Shown here: positions 11,939 through 25,084 of the stretch, piece by piece
Layout of the letters: the number at the start of each line of letters is the position of its first letter
Numbering within the stretch: position 1 is the first letter of the stretch
NCBI GenBank assembly: GCA_947623455.1
Contig: OX392527.1
Span: forward strand, 10,722,001 to 10,786,000
DNA: 64,000 bases
From: Mimachlamys varia
Lineage: Eukaryota > Mollusca > Bivalvia > Pectinida > Pectinidae
Direction of reading: 5' to 3'
Translations under genes and position numbers: made by a program
The notes under the pieces: model-generated
The model's database searches: none
What the model was told of the DNA's origin: nothing
The model's input: only the letters and a program-made list of their open reading frames with translations

Positions 11939-14900
11939 AAGGGCCTGTTTCCAGTTATGTTAATTCTCCATAGGAGCCTGCCCTCGTATAATTTCTTATC
12001 TAGCTTAACTACAGTTTTTTTTCTTTTCCGAAGAATAATTTTACACCTTTCCGACACCCAGATTTCATAATTTCAGTGAAAATGTATTTTTATAAAGTTG
12101 TCATTTTGAGCATCAAAGACATAAAGTCGTAAATAAAAGAAGGTTATCTCGTAATTGTAATTAGCAACATAGTATAATTTTTTTTGATAAATATTTGCAA
12201 AACAACCTGTTAATTCATAAAACATAAAAAAAATATTCTCGGATGAAAATGCACTTCCAGAGACACAATTAGGAAAAAAAATGCCATAAAATTGCAATTT
12301 TCTCCCGTTCGATAGTTTTGGATGCAAATTTCCATCACAAAATCGGATAGAGCTTAACTTGTTCCATATGTGTACCAAAAATCAGCTTATTCCATCCATG
12401 TGGTGGAACGTTCTCATATCGCCGCCTGAATGTGGTTGTAAATTGAAAGAAAAGGAGAAATGAGTAACAACCTTGTCTGAAACCCTATTATATAGCTTAT
12501 TATATACAAAATTTTATATTGAATATCAGAGCGAATATTATCATGACAGTTTTATGATATCTAACGACTAAATAAACAGTATCGATATAAAGATTTACAC
12601 TAAGGACACCCTGATACATGAATACTGTTCTATCTCAAGTTGTCCTCTTCTGAATTTTCTGATCGTGTGGCCTTGTACATTTATCTGTATCTTCTTGTCT
12701 TTGTCTATACGTTTACGGAATCATTGACTCGACGCTAGCTATTCTTGTCTCACTTTCCTTGTTTTTATTGTCTCATCTCCAAAGCGTTGTGGTTCTGTCA
12801 GGGTTGGGACCCTGACTTGTTTCACTTTCTTTGTGCCTGCCGACCACGCCACATCGATTAGATAGATTATCCATATGAAATACTTTATTTTGTTCTAAGT
12901 AATCAATCAATTCGTTATTTATCACACATTTTCGCATAATTGTACCATACTACTAAGTATTAGCTGTTTACAGCAATCATCGGTGGCTTGCTATTTTGTT
13001 ACTTTATCAACGCTTCATAAACCAATCGTTATTGTTTCAAGATGGAGGGTAAATGTGTTGGAGAAGGTTGTCAACTATACTTCAAGAAACGTAGTGGCAA
13101 TAAGAACAGAAGTGCACACAATGTAAATAGTCCACAATATAAATGGCTCCTAGATACGCTGGTGCAACAAGGATTGATGTCAGCAAAGGAACAAGCACTC
13201 ATTTGCCAGAAGTGCTACATGAAGTATTTTCGGAACAAAAATCAGCCTGAACCTGAACCCGAGCAGAACCAGGAAATAGAGGAAGAAGACGACTCCCCGT
13301 CCCATATCCTGCCGTTGCTGACCCTTCATGATCTTTTGAATGGATCATCTTCACACAAAAAATGCTGTCTCTGTCTTGGTACCTTTGCAATAAATGGAAC
13401 AAAATCATCAGTCTTACCAAAACGTGCAAGACATCACCTGAACTATTCACACAATCTGTGGTGTCCCACCTCATCCCGCGTCTGCTCCATTCACCTTATT
13501 GGTAACTACTTAGATCCGTCTACAGAGGTTGTCCTTGATGGTAGAGGTTCCTTGGAATCTCAGTTACCATCAAAATTGTCCGAAATCATTAATGACCTCC
13601 TAGAAGTGTCGCACGTCCTTTCACAGAACCAGTCTGCATTTGCAATAAGCTTTTCTTCTCTTGATGACTCCGCATGCATGGCCTGAACAGGATGGTCCAA
13701 AGATCAGTTCCTCGAAATCCACTCTCACTGTTCCCCATATCTTTCATCTGGTATATATATCAAGACTACACACGATGCTCTACTACTGTTCTGGGTAAAA
13801 CTGAAAACCGACATTTCCTGGAGTCAGCGTTCTTCTCTTTTTGGAATTTCCAAGTCAAGTGTGTCCAAAACTTTCCACTCCACTCAATAGTACAAGCATT
13901 AGACACATCGATAGTCCCACAATTTCTAGGTCCGGATCACTTGACAAGAGAACAGTTGCTCGGGCACAATACTGTCTTTTCAGAAGCATTTTTTGGAGAT
14001 AAAGCCACTACCATATTAGATGGCACCTATATTTATATCCAGAAAAGCACCAACCACAAGCTCCAGAGAATGTCTTACTGTAGCCAGAAGAAGAGAAACT
14101 ATCTCAAATTCATTAGCATCGCCTTACCAGATGGCTAAATTCTGGACAAAGAAGGACCATTCACTGGCAGCGAAAATGATGCTACAATTGCAAAAAAAAG
14201 TCATGGACAAGCTAGTTACTTGGCTACAACCGGATGACAATATTGTAGTTGACCGAGGTTTTAGAGATGTCCTACCAGTTCTCGAAGCCTCTGGACTCAA
14301 TGATAGCATGCCGTCATACCTGAAACACGGTCAAAGTCAACATTCTGACGTCCAAGCAAATCTTGACAGAACTATCACCAAATCGAGGTGGATTGTAGAA
14401 TCCTATCATGGTCGTCTGAAACACTGGACGTTCTTCCGAACGCAATTGGTGTCTAACAGCTTTATCAATGTCATTGAGACTTTGCTTCGAACCGTCACAG
14501 CCTGTCTGAATGGTATTAAAGGACCGATCTACCAGAGATCTCCAGAGAGAGATGCCAAAGATAGGCTAATGGCTGAACGTATGAAAGACCGTTTGACAAC
14601 ACCGAATGGTTTAGCTCAGAGAGTCAAGACACATCCGGATCTATCTAGACGGGCAAGGTCCGAGTTTGTCAAGATGGATGCATCATCCGTACTGTTTCCC
14701 CGTCTCGATCTCGATTACTTGAGAACCATTACATGTGGAACGTATCAGATATCTCTGGCTCCTGGTTACATCGCCGAACATTTAAGTGATGACGGAGACT
14801 ATGAGGTGTGGCTTTACCAGCACTCCCCAGACCTTCACCGATGTCAAATACATTCTCGATACAAAAGCCAAACGAAATATAACGTTTGGATACGGTTCAC

Positions 14901-15957
14901 CGTTTCACCCGATGATGAGGCCTCAATAAAGGACTACTACTTCCAGTGCACAGTTGGAGAGAGAACTATGGGAATGTGTGCGCACATCTCCAGTATCTAG
15001 TACTACCTTGGGTATTACAGAGCGCTGGAAAGCCCTCGATCATTACAAGCACAAGTAAAGAAATTCCGACAAAATTTGAAATAGTTTTCCATGCGCCAAC
15101 ATAGTGCATATGTCGAAAGTATGTTTGGGGCTCGATATGAAAGACCCCCGTTACCATGTGACTAACCAAACTTATAAATATAGGTATTATACAATCGCCC
15201 GTAGCTATGAACACTCCCGTAAATGCAAAAAAAACAACCAAAATCATAAGGAACACGTTTTGTTTGTTGTTCTGTCTATTTGTCAGCCAATGTCTTCAAC
15301 GTGTGACTTGTGAAGTAGCCATCTTGGATTTTTTCATGAAAAAGTGTTTCTCTCACTTTTTTCATATCTGTGTACATATTCTCAACATACCGAGCAAATA
15401 CTCTCGTGTTTTTGTTAATTATCTAAAGAAAGTCGAAAATCGGCAATTCAACCATAGGCTAATTCAACACAAGATTTGAAAATGTTCCACCACTTACATT
15501 TTGATGATTTTTCCTCTCATCAATAGCATATTACGTACTGTTTGATAGGATAAAAATTGGTTTGCATCCAACGCCCGTAAAATGGTGTATTCTCTAAAAA
15601 ACACAGTTTTTGTGCCTAAAATGTTATCATCGAAAATGGCATTTTTGAGATTGTTTCTTCCTTAAAACAGCCAAATGGCGCGATAGAAACATGATTTTTT
15701 TTATCACAATCATGCCATGAATGTATTCTTTACGGTGACTATCATTTGATAATATTTTCATTAATATTTTACATAACATGCACATTTTATCAACAATTAG
15801 ACAGCTTCTTAAAGGTACAACTTTGAGGAGCCATAAAAAACAAACCAAGTGACCTAAATCTTTATACGTTATAGATTTGTGACCACAACGGCATGGGCAA
15901 TGCACCACCAAAAGGAAATTTGAATCAGAGAAGGGGCCATTTTGGAAACAGGCCCTT
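11939..15957 (+). mobile_element. 4.0-kb DDE-type DNA transposon with terminal inverted repeats
   Basis: The left end reads aagggcctgtttcca at 11939-11953 and its exact reverse complement tggaaacaggccctt lies at 15943-15957. The pair encloses a degenerate transposase reading frame (13042-15084) in the middle, with about 1.1 kb of non-coding DNA on the left and 0.9 kb on the right. The target duplication is unclear: flanking bases are ..tata and act.., with taa/tac only if the repeat starts one base later. ISL2EU or PIF/Harbinger-type DDE_Tnp_4 elements are the best fit from the transposase. Confidence 0.75.
13042..15084 (+). pseudogene. Degenerate DDE (DDE_Tnp_4-like) transposase
   Basis: Frame 1 from ATG 13042 encodes a Cys/His-rich N-terminus (CVGEGC, ICQKC, then CCLC...CSIH, a THAP-like C2CH spacing), a helix-turn-helix-like part (WSKDQF, THDALLLFWVKLKTDISWSQ, SLFGISKSSVSK) and the DDE core. 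Catalytic residues are visible: Asp in DGTYIYIQ (14019-14021), Asp in VVDRGFRD (14251-14253) and Glu in WIVES (14398-14400). The C-terminus resembles a SWIM zinc motif (FQCTVG....MCAHI), with Phe where the first Cys is expected. Breaks: TGA at 13684-13686 where relatives have Trp before TGW, a frameshift near 13885, TAA at 14136-14138, a frameshift in the A8 run at 14192-14199, and TAG at 14998-15000 before YYLGYYRAL; the original end is about 15084. The element is therefore inactive. Assignment to ISL2EU versus Harbinger is inference. Confidence 0.85.
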
Positions 15958-16524
15958 ACTTTATATTACGAACCCAACATACATTATTTCCTACCTTGAT
16001 ATTTGTGTCCTGCTCTCATGAAAGCCGCAGTAAGAGTGTCAGCTCGGGTAAAAAACCTTTCGCGTGTGCAGGGTGGAACAGGTGAATGGTCACATGACCC
16101 ACAGGTAAAAAATGGTTACAGGTCATAGTTACCGAACAAGACAAAACATGAACAGAAGCGCATGCCTTAGATAACTGACATGTGGGCAATAACAAATGAA
16201 CAATTCAGTATACAACACATTAGCAATATAAGGTTTAATTACAACGCAACGTTTTATCGCCTGCTCTGCTAATTGCTCGACCAAACCATTATCAAAACTT
16301 ACAACCATTCTTAGTACCATAAAATCAGAGCTTCAGTATTATTGTCACACTGTATACTCCAGAAGTGGAATTAATGGGATGTGGATTTTGATCAATCACA
16401 AAAGATCTTTTGATCAATTTTGAACACACACTCCTAAAAAAATGTCTTTTAGGTTAAAACATTTGATTTTTCCACCCTGCACACTTCCATACATCATACA
16501 AAAATAAAGGAACGTGAGCTGTCT
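15958..16524. other. Intergenic, no gene seen
   Basis: No feature recognised between the right transposon end and the second Penelope-like fragment. Confidence 0.5.
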
Positions 16525-17210
16525 TTGAGAATAATTTGTGAAAAACACGACAAAAGCTAAGAGGAAATATACTGAAGAGGATATAGTAAGGATGATTGAA
16601 TTCCTGTTGAGCGGAGGAAAGATTTTCCACCAGACTGTTGGTATTCCCATGGGAACAAACTGTGCCCCACTCTCAGCTGACTTGTTTTTTGTTTTCATAC
16701 GAGGCTGAATTTGTGGAAGAGATAATCATGACAGGTAACAAAATCCGCCAAATCTTTTAAACTTCACTTTCAGATATATCGACGATGTGTTGTCTATAAA
16801 CAAGAACTTCGAACGTCGATCGTATATACCATTCTGAACTTGAAATAAAGGACACAATAGACTATTCTACATCAGCTGCTTACCTCGATCTCTACTTAAA
16901 CTACGACCAACATGGACAGCTTACTACTAAGCTATACGATAAATGTGATGATTCAATTCTTCTGATCGTGAACTTTCATTTCCTTGATAGTAACATCACT
17001 GCTTCTCCAACCTATGGTGTTTACATGTCGCAGTTTATTCGATATTCTAGGGCTTGCTCTAAATATCGTGATTTCCGTGATCTATGTCGACTGCTGACAA
17101 ACAAACTAACAGCACAAGGATTCGAGAGAGGCAGTCTGATTAGAACTTTTACCATATTTTCCCCCTGGTTTAAAGGCCCATTATACGTAACTTTCGGCAA
17201 AACTTGAAGC
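16525..17210 (+). pseudogene. Penelope-like reverse transcriptase, C-terminal fragment
   Basis: The plus strand encodes, in shifting frames, KRKYTEEDIVRMIEFLL, GKIFHQTVGIPMGTNCAPLS, FTFRYIDDVLSINKNF, SAAYLDLYLNY and YGVYMSQFIRYSRACSKY. The YIDD motif is the catalytic RT box and the GIPMGTNCAP box is the segment before it. About ten residues between EFLL and GGK seem deleted relative to the usual arrangement, and several stops and frameshifts are present. It resembles the part missing from the minus-strand fragment at 10.8-11.4 kb, but orientation is opposite, so the two may come from different copies. Confidence 0.75.
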
Positions 17211-17214
17211 GAAA

Positions 17215-17570
17215 ATCAAGCCTAATAACTTATTATATTTATAGATTTAGCTAAGATTAATTGATATCAGCAATATTCAAGATGAATTCTTTCGCGGTTA
17301 TCGGTACAGCAGCAGTTGAAACACGCTATTTGTAAACACGCGTCCATTTCGAACCGTCTTCTACCTTCGGTTTGTTGTTGAAGTGGGCCCCACCTGAATT
17401 ATTTTCAATTTTTTGGATTTTTTGTCCAGAGTTTCTTGTTAGTTACCGCTCAGGTTTACTTCGTTTTAGGCTTATTTTTGCATGGTTATCAACTGGATTA
17501 ATTTTTCAGAATTTTTTAGAATCACGAAAACTTCCCTGAAGTTACGTATATTGGGCTTTTAATCGATTTT
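17215..17570 (+). repeat. Dispersed repeat E, copy 1
   Basis: This segment matches, in reverse complement and with moderate divergence, the segment at about 21845-22185. Shared landmarks include 'ctaataacttattatattt', 'gatatcagcaatatt', 'cgctcaggttta' and 'catggttatcaactgg'. It starts right after the Penelope-like fragment, so it may be the 3' region of that element. Confidence 0.75.
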
Positions 17571-18020
17571 GAGTTCGGATTATGATTTTGTTAATGCTTC
17601 GGTATTCTCTAATTTATTTACATAATATATATCTTTCTCTACAAAAAAAAAACCATTTAGAATATTATCAGTCATATAACCAAATTTCAGGATACCTGGA
17701 CCTGCTACCCCTGCCACATCTAATTTACCTTATGGCCCTGAATCACAATGAATTACGTATTAAGTACCTACAGATGCCGTCATGATTATAAATGATCAAA
17801 CTATGATTTTGAGCAAAATATACTGTATACATTTAAAAGCACCAACACTGCAAGCACTTGCAAGATTTGCATTTATTTTTTTGAGCTAAATAAAGCTTGA
17901 CATGTACAAAAACGAACATTTAAAACAAGTTGTCCTGGTAGTGGGAATATACAACTTGTTTGGGACAGATCATCTTGTGTTTCTAAAACTGACGTCCCTA
18001 ACATAGGTATCAAAATTACT

Positions 18021-18195
18021 TACAGCACACCTGGAATATCTTGCAGCACACCTGGAATATCTTACAGCACACCTGGAATATCTTAAAGCACACCTGGAAT
18101 AACTTACAGCACACCTGGAATATCTTAAAGCACACCTGGAACATCTTAAAGCACACCTGGAATATCTTAAAGCACACCTGGAATATCTTCAAGTA
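18021..18195. repeat. 21-bp minisatellite, about 8-9 copies
   Basis: Unit is acacctggaatatcttacagc with variants (aaagc for cagc, aacatc, aataac). The open frame on the minus strand is only the repeat read as seven-residue units. Confidence 0.95.
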
Positions 18196-20594
18196 AAACT
18201 GAGGTGATGTTTGTTTGTTCCCCGCCATCTTGTCACAGCCTGCACATATTGATAAAGGAACGTGTCCTTAATACACTCCGTAAATCTATTTTTCTGTGTT
18301 GTTGTGCTCTCCTCTTACGTTCAACGTTAGAATTCTTGAAGTTCCCTTTTCCCAGAACATGTGAGCATTTTTGGAAAAAAAGGTCTTATAATTTTCAATT
18401 GTTTTTGACCCGCGGTCAGATCTGTACACTGGACAAACCAAAAGTTCGCCTGTATCAGTGATGTGCTGACATTAAAGTATTAATCGACTATTTGCTGACT
18501 AGGGATTATGGCGAAATTATCCACTCCCTCCACGGCTCCGGTGTTGAACAGAAGCGAAATAACATTATTTATATGATCACAAACTTGCGTTCGCATCCAA
18601 AAAAGAAATACATTGTACGTTCAAAGTTAAGTATGGGGTTTTGATAACTACAATATTCTATAAACAATCTGTAATTAATAAAATCAAAATATAGTAATGT
18701 TGTAGGCGGATAGGAATATTCATTATATCTCATAAATATCCACATATGCACAAAGGTGATCTAGTGGATAAGATAATTGACAACTTTTTAATATAATTGA
18801 AAAAGCATAAATAAAGAATATAAATTATTATAACGATAACTCCTAAATCTTTATACTTTAAATAACCATGATATTTCGTCCCAATTAATTCAGACACTGA
18901 AGAGTACATTTATGTATAGTATCATTCATTACATTGCTTCAACACTTGCTGTTAAAAGGATGTCATTTTCTTGGAGATTGACTAATAAACTCACGTACCA
19001 GTATATATCATACAAGATCACTCTGCTTAAAAAAACAGTCTAGATCTGTGTTTAAGATGTCTAGGGGAAAGTCTCTTGACATATATAGAACATGTTTGTT
19101 TCAGCAGCATATCATTTCAACAATATAAAATCATTTGATATCTTATCAATAAAATTTACTGGAAAAATATATTTCTTAACTTGGGAATCAGTGGAGTTTT
19201 TAGTACTTTGTTCAGTAATTTCAGTTCTTTGATTCTTTATGTAAAGCTTCTATCGCCTTTCGTTCTTTAGTCTTTGGATTTTTTTATATCAGGGACACCA
19301 TCTACAACAATATTTTCTCTCTATCCTTCCGTCCCGATATCTCAAAAATTACTTTATCAAGTGATGCATTAGCTTCTGTTCAATACAAAGTCCGTTATTT
19401 ATACATTTGGTGATCGCGCAGGGAGTATTCTTCCAGGCAATCCGCCGCCATGCTTCTTTTCTGTGAGCCGTAAAGGCATTTTTTAACCGTCATTAACGCG
19501 GCTCGGGCAGTTTCTCTTTAAGCTTATCTTATAACATCTCATAATACATATGCAAAAACATATTCTTAAACTGGTAAAATGAATGACTTATAGATTTGTA
19601 AAGACTTTTACAATTTAGCTATTTCAATCTTCTAAGCTATAAATGGTATTACCTGGCTTTTGCATTTAATCTTTTACGTCAAATTTCTAAATCTCAAAAA
19701 AAAATGTAAGGATCTGGTGGATCCGCCATTTTCGCAGGACCAAGGTTGTGTTTTTGATCGTTACTAATATTTTTGTGTAATATTTTGTAGTTGACATAAT
19801 GTCGGGAGAGTAGTTGTAATTCATCATAAAGACTAATGACGTAACCGTTCACATGCATTTAGTTTCTTAGAAATAAGAGAACGAAAATGTTCATCCCTCA
19901 AAACAAAGACCTGATTCAGAAGTCGCCTCCGTGACACACGAATCGTTATTATGTAAAGCCGACATTTAAACGATAAGGAATTGCGATAGAAACCACACGA
20001 GGAGTGTGTCTGGCGTCCTAATAGTGCGAGGGTTGGTCTGGCGTCCTAATAGTGGGAGGGTTGGTCCTTTCCTGATTGTGTTACAGTAGCGCTCCACCAC
20101 AACCTTCCAGTGCCTATTGAGTGTGAGTAATTAAAACCTCTTTACGAGATAACACAATGCTATGTTTTAGTTAACTTGTGATGAGCAGATGGCACACATA
20201 TGTCCTACAGTTAGCATGGCTTTCGTTCTCCATTGTACTCCTATTCCAAAACGTTTCTAACCCTGAGTTGTTTGTCGTAAACCAAACCATCAATACCCTT
20301 CTTGTCTACTTCGTGCTTTAATGGTAGATTGTAAATCAGAGATTTTTTTACCGTTGTCACGATATTAACGTAAGTTTAGGGACGGTAATACTTCGCACGT
20401 GACGCCATAGAAACCAACATCATGGAAATGTTGCTAATGAAACTTCACAGATGGTAGATAATTGCTGGTCGCGTGCACACTGTACGCTTCTAATTATGGT
20501 GGTTTAAATGGGTGATTATAAAATGATTACAAAGGTACCACAGACTGTTTAACCAGAATGGTAGTGTGTGTTAGACACGCACTTGCAGGTACAG
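18196..20594. other. Intergenic, no gene seen
   Basis: AT-rich, no recognised gene. A 29-base segment (tctggcgtcctaatagtg then gagggttgg) is duplicated in tandem at about 20008-20067. Confidence 0.55.
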
Positions 20595-21165
20595 GCTCAT
20601 GTCGCCATTTCGTCAGGTAGATGTTCGTGTCGTCATTTCGTCAGGTAGATGTTCATGTCGCCATTTCGTCAGGTAGATGTTCATGTCGACATTTCGTCAG
20701 GTAGATGTTCGTAACGACATTTCGTCAGGTAGATGTTCGTGTCGATATTTCGTCAGGTAGATGCTCATGTCACCATTTCGTCAGGTAGATGTTCATTTCG
20801 ACATTTCGTCAGGTAGATGTTCGTATCGCCATTTCGTCAGGTAGATATTCATGTCACCATTTCGCCAGGTAGATTTTCATGTCGACATTTCGTCAGGCTT
20901 ATGTCCGTGTCGCCATTTCGTTAGGTAGATGTTCGTGTCGATATTTCGTCAGGTAGATGTTCATGTCGCAATTTCGACAGGTAGATGTTCATTGAGCCAT
21001 TTTGTCAGGTAGATGTTCATGTCGCCATTTCGACAGGTAGATGTTCATGTCGATATTTCGTCAGGTAGATGTTCATTTTGCCATTTCGTCAGGTAAATGC
21101 TGGTGTCGATATTTCGTCAGGTAAAGAGATTAATATCACCATATCATCAGGTACAGATTCGTGTC
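20595..21165. repeat. 28-bp minisatellite, about 20 copies
   Basis: Unit combines 'catttcgtcaggtagatgtt' with 'catgtcgc'. Copies vary in the tgtcg(c/a/t)c part and become more divergent at the right edge. Confidence 0.95.
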
Positions 21166-21844
21166 GCATCTATAAACTGTGGGAAATGATATTCGTTTAT
21201 CCCCATAAACTGCACATCATATCTCATCAGTTTTTGACGCTCAATCCCAACTCACAGTGGGCTTTTATATAAATGTCGCTGTAATCAGGGGGTAACCATT
21301 TTCAACACAGTGTATATGACTTAAAGCAATCTAAATTGCAAGTGGACCGGTTAGTGGATTTCAATGAAATTTACACACAGAATACGGCGATGAGCGGTGA
21401 ACCAGTTCGTACTGGTTTTATGCACTTAAATCACAAGATAATCTAGTATACAGAACACTCCTCGATCTCACTTCAACTGATGAACTGTGAGACAGGTAAC
21501 ACACACGAGGTAGCTAGATACACTCCACATATAAATGTAGCCCATTGACGATTTTTCTGTCTTACGCCAAATACAAGTAACATATCATGTGAATGAGTTT
21601 CGTGGCAAAAAAAATTGGAATGCATGAATTGTTACGATGAGTGCATCGCACTCAGCATTCCCGGGTTGCCTCCTTTTTTCTGTCGGTAATTTGGATATGC
21701 AAATGTGTACTTTTTCAAGTGCCATTGCGTCTGTTTTCAGGTTGTTTATTGTAATGAATTTTCGAAATGGTTTAAGTAGGAAAAAGAACATTTAACTTAA
21801 ACTAGTTTGAGACTTTTTCAGAATTTCATGTCAATGGTATATAA

Positions 21845-22185
21845 AGGGAGGTAACTGCTGTAGGTTTATAATGTTTCCTATAAGATCAGGAATATTTTCT
21901 TGATTCTGAAAATAAATCCAGTTGATAACCATGAAAAATAAGGCTAAAACGAATTAAACCTGAGCGATATCTACCAAGAAATTCTTGACAGAAAATTCCA
22001 AAGAATTCGAAATAATTTTAGACGACAGTTCAAAGTGGATGCATGGTTACAATACCAAGTTTCAATTACTGCTTTACAGATACCTACGTACAAAAAATGT
22101 AGGAATTCATCTGTAATATTGCTGATATCAGCTAATCATGTTTAACTTAATCTAAAAATATAATAAGTTATTAGTTTTATAGATG
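21845..22185 (-). repeat. Dispersed repeat E, copy 2 (inverted)
   Basis: Reverse-complement partner of 17215-17570. The copies share several blocks of 15-20 identical bases separated by divergent stretches. No coding sequence was seen in this copy. Confidence 0.75.
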
Positions 22186-22202
22186 ATTCTTATGATAACA
22201 AT

Positions 22203-22560
22203 GATGATAATTTTGATGATGAATGATGAGGATAATGTTGTTGTTCATCATTGCAATGATGATGATGATGATGATGATGATGATGCTTATTGCGCATGAA
22301 AGGAAAAAGTGATGATAATCATGTCCAAAGATGATGATGATGTGAATGGATGATGATGACGAGCATGATTATGTGCAATGATTGATGATGATGATAACCA
22401 TGTACATAGTTGATGATGAGGATGATGTGCATGGATGATGATTATAAGCATAAATGATAACTGATGAGGAGGAGGAGAATGAGAACCAGGTGCATGGATG
22501 ATGATGATGATGATGATGATGTGCATAAATGTTGATGTGCATAAATGATGATGTGCATAA

Positions 22561-22628
<68 letters not shown>
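22203..22628. repeat. GAT/ATG trinucleotide microsatellite
   Basis: Long runs of gat/atg, pure for about 66 bases at 22561-22626 and interrupted by 'gtgcataaatg' words to the left. The minus-strand open frame rich in Ile, His and Ser is a shadow of the repeat. Confidence 0.95.
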
Positions 22629-22629
<1 letters not shown>

Positions 22630-23437
22630 GTTTTGTGAACTTGTGTTACTGCTTTAAACGGAGTGAATGTATTGTACTTGTTGTGTATATGTAGCAAAGA
22701 AATGGAAAAATAAAACAATATAAGGCCATACCAATATGGTTTATTGTTCGTCGGAAAATAAGATTTCAAAATTGGAGCGAGCGGGCGCAATTTTTTTTGT
22801 TTTTACAAAAAAATTGAATTCCTTGAAATTTCGAGCGAGCGGTAGTTTTCAAAAGACTAAATGTCAGAATACGTGTTTGACTATCAAAATAATATATCAC
22901 CAAATAGTACACGTATTTAAATTGTTGAAGCGGTTTTTTTTTAATCATTTCCATGGTACAAACTACTTGTATGAAGCTGTGCAATAAAATAGCATTTGAG
23001 AGAAAAGTTTTCTAGAATTATCTTCTAATAGAAGACCCGAGGTCATTCATTCAAGTTTAGTGATTGAACTAAAGCCGCAGGTAAGACCTTTCAGCAACAA
23101 CATTTTTATCTTGTAGATATTAAGATGCTTTTGTTCATGCAGAATGCATATTGTATCGAATTGGTATAAATTAATGATGACAAAATATATGTATAAAATG
23201 TACCACTATGAAACAAACCCTGAAGGCTAGATGTAAGGCACTGGGTGTTTTGCTGACATACTTTTTGAGTTACAATAATAATAAGAATGGACACAAGCAT
23301 TATTTGTGTACAAAATATCCAAATCATAAAGAGTAATATCAGTTTATATTAAGTTGACGTCCTATATATGAATAAGTCCATTATTGTTTATCTCGTGGTC
23401 GAATAAGCATCATGAACCAAGTGTTCTATCCATTCGG
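22629..23437. other. Intergenic, no gene seen
   Basis: No gene or repeat recognised. Confidence 0.5.
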
Positions 23438-24360
23438 CAGGGGCGTAGCTGCTATGTAAGCACATAAGCCCGTGCTTGTACATCATTTTTCCAAAGTATG
23501 TGTAATAAAGTCGAGATATTTCATAATTCGACTATTATCTAAGTCCACTAATAATGTTACTCTTTTTAACCGACTCGTCAGATTAACACATCAGGCTGCA
23601 GGAATTTGTTATTCGTATACTTATGTTATAATCGGGTTTTGAGTCATGAATATGGTATCATACAATATTAATGTAATAACACCATTGTGACGCCATAATA
23701 AATGACGTCTTCATGGCGTTATAATTATGACTGTCTCGGAAGTGAAATTTACCTTTTTTATCGAGAAATAAATTTGAGAGTTTATTGTGTATTTTCTCAT
23801 GAATATAAGTTATGGTATAAATAGAATCTTACGCTCGTGTAAATGTTACTGTATCATTTAATTTGTCACTGCCCTAAAGACTCGGGACATATTAAATGAT
23901 CTAACTCGTTTAATAAATCCCATATTAAACGTTGACACTCATGCTTGTAAGATCCTCTATTTAGTGCATCTATATTAGAATAATATAAATATTGCCAATT
24001 TTAGATATTGACTTTTTGGTCAGGTGGAATTATGCCGAAGAAAATAAGCGAGATGTATAACTACAGCTGTACCTGGGTTGAGTGCGGCAAAATCATATTG
24101 CATGATACTTACTGACAGAGACGTGAATGTAGCACAGATGGCTTTTATGTCCCTTTTATTGCATACTAACGAGTTAATGTCTTAAGAAACGTATGTTTAT
24201 TAATTTTGTTTTAAAACATCATGGACGTTAAACATATCATCGTATTGTATTTTTACATCAATGATTTGTATAATGATACGACCAAATGTCACAATTTGAA
24301 GTAACTGCTAATAAACGCTCGCAGGGCTTGCACATTGAAACACCTCCAGCTACGCCCCTG
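23438..24360 (+). mobile_element. Non-autonomous TIR element A, copy 1 (0.92 kb)
   Basis: The ends are caggggcgtagct at 23438 and its complement agctacgcccctg ending at 24360. Flanking bases are ttcgg on both sides (23433-23437 and 24361-24365), a 5-bp target duplication. No open frame of note lies inside, so it would need a transposase from elsewhere. The same element is present in inverted orientation at 44262-45271. The CAGGGG start is hAT-like, but a 5-bp duplication is not the usual 8 bp, so I leave the superfamily open. Confidence 0.85.
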
Positions 24361-25084
24361 TTCGGGATTTAAATTTTTTGACTACTGGTGACTAGGTGAC
24401 CAACTGCGGCATCTGGAAGAGAGTTCGAATGGTATTACCTACATAAATTTTTCAAAATATAAATAACAAACACGTTTTTTTATTATCAACAGTAGGCCTA
24501 TTCTATTAAAAGAAGACTGATGAAATGACAATGATATTTGCCAAATTGGGTCGATTGCTTGAGATGAATATCGATTTGAAATTCAATATACAGGTGATTT
24601 TATAGTCGTACATTTGAATTAACAACATATCTTCTGATGTCGCTTACTAAATTAATGATTTTTAAAGATATTTTCTGTTAGTTTAAACTCTATTTTATTC
24701 AATAATACATGGCAATATCATATATACAATATAATTTCGAAAAGGATTCAGAAACAAGCACTAAGTACTTATGTAAATCCGTCTCCTTGTAGACATGCAG
24801 CAGCTATGGAACAGTACTGACATTACTTAATGCTATTTGGATATATAAATATGATTGAACATTACTTGCATTTTAACATGTGCATGGAAAATAAAGAGAA
24901 AGGGTGCAGGGGATTGAAAGGGGCTGGGGATAATGCTTACGGTGAAGGTAGGACAAGCGCAGTTTTATTCATCGAATTTCATATATGAAGAGGCAGCATT
25001 GATTACAATGCACTGCAAAATTCAGGTATTCTCGCCTTCGGTCCATGATTTTTTTTTTATATTTTTGTTCCCAGAAGCGTTATC
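24361..25084. other. Intergenic, no gene seen
   Basis: No gene or repeat recognised before the 38-bp array. Confidence 0.5.

Noticed and set aside
22287..22790. Open frame with poly-Ile run on the minus strand
   Set aside because: Shadow of the GAT/ATG microsatellite.
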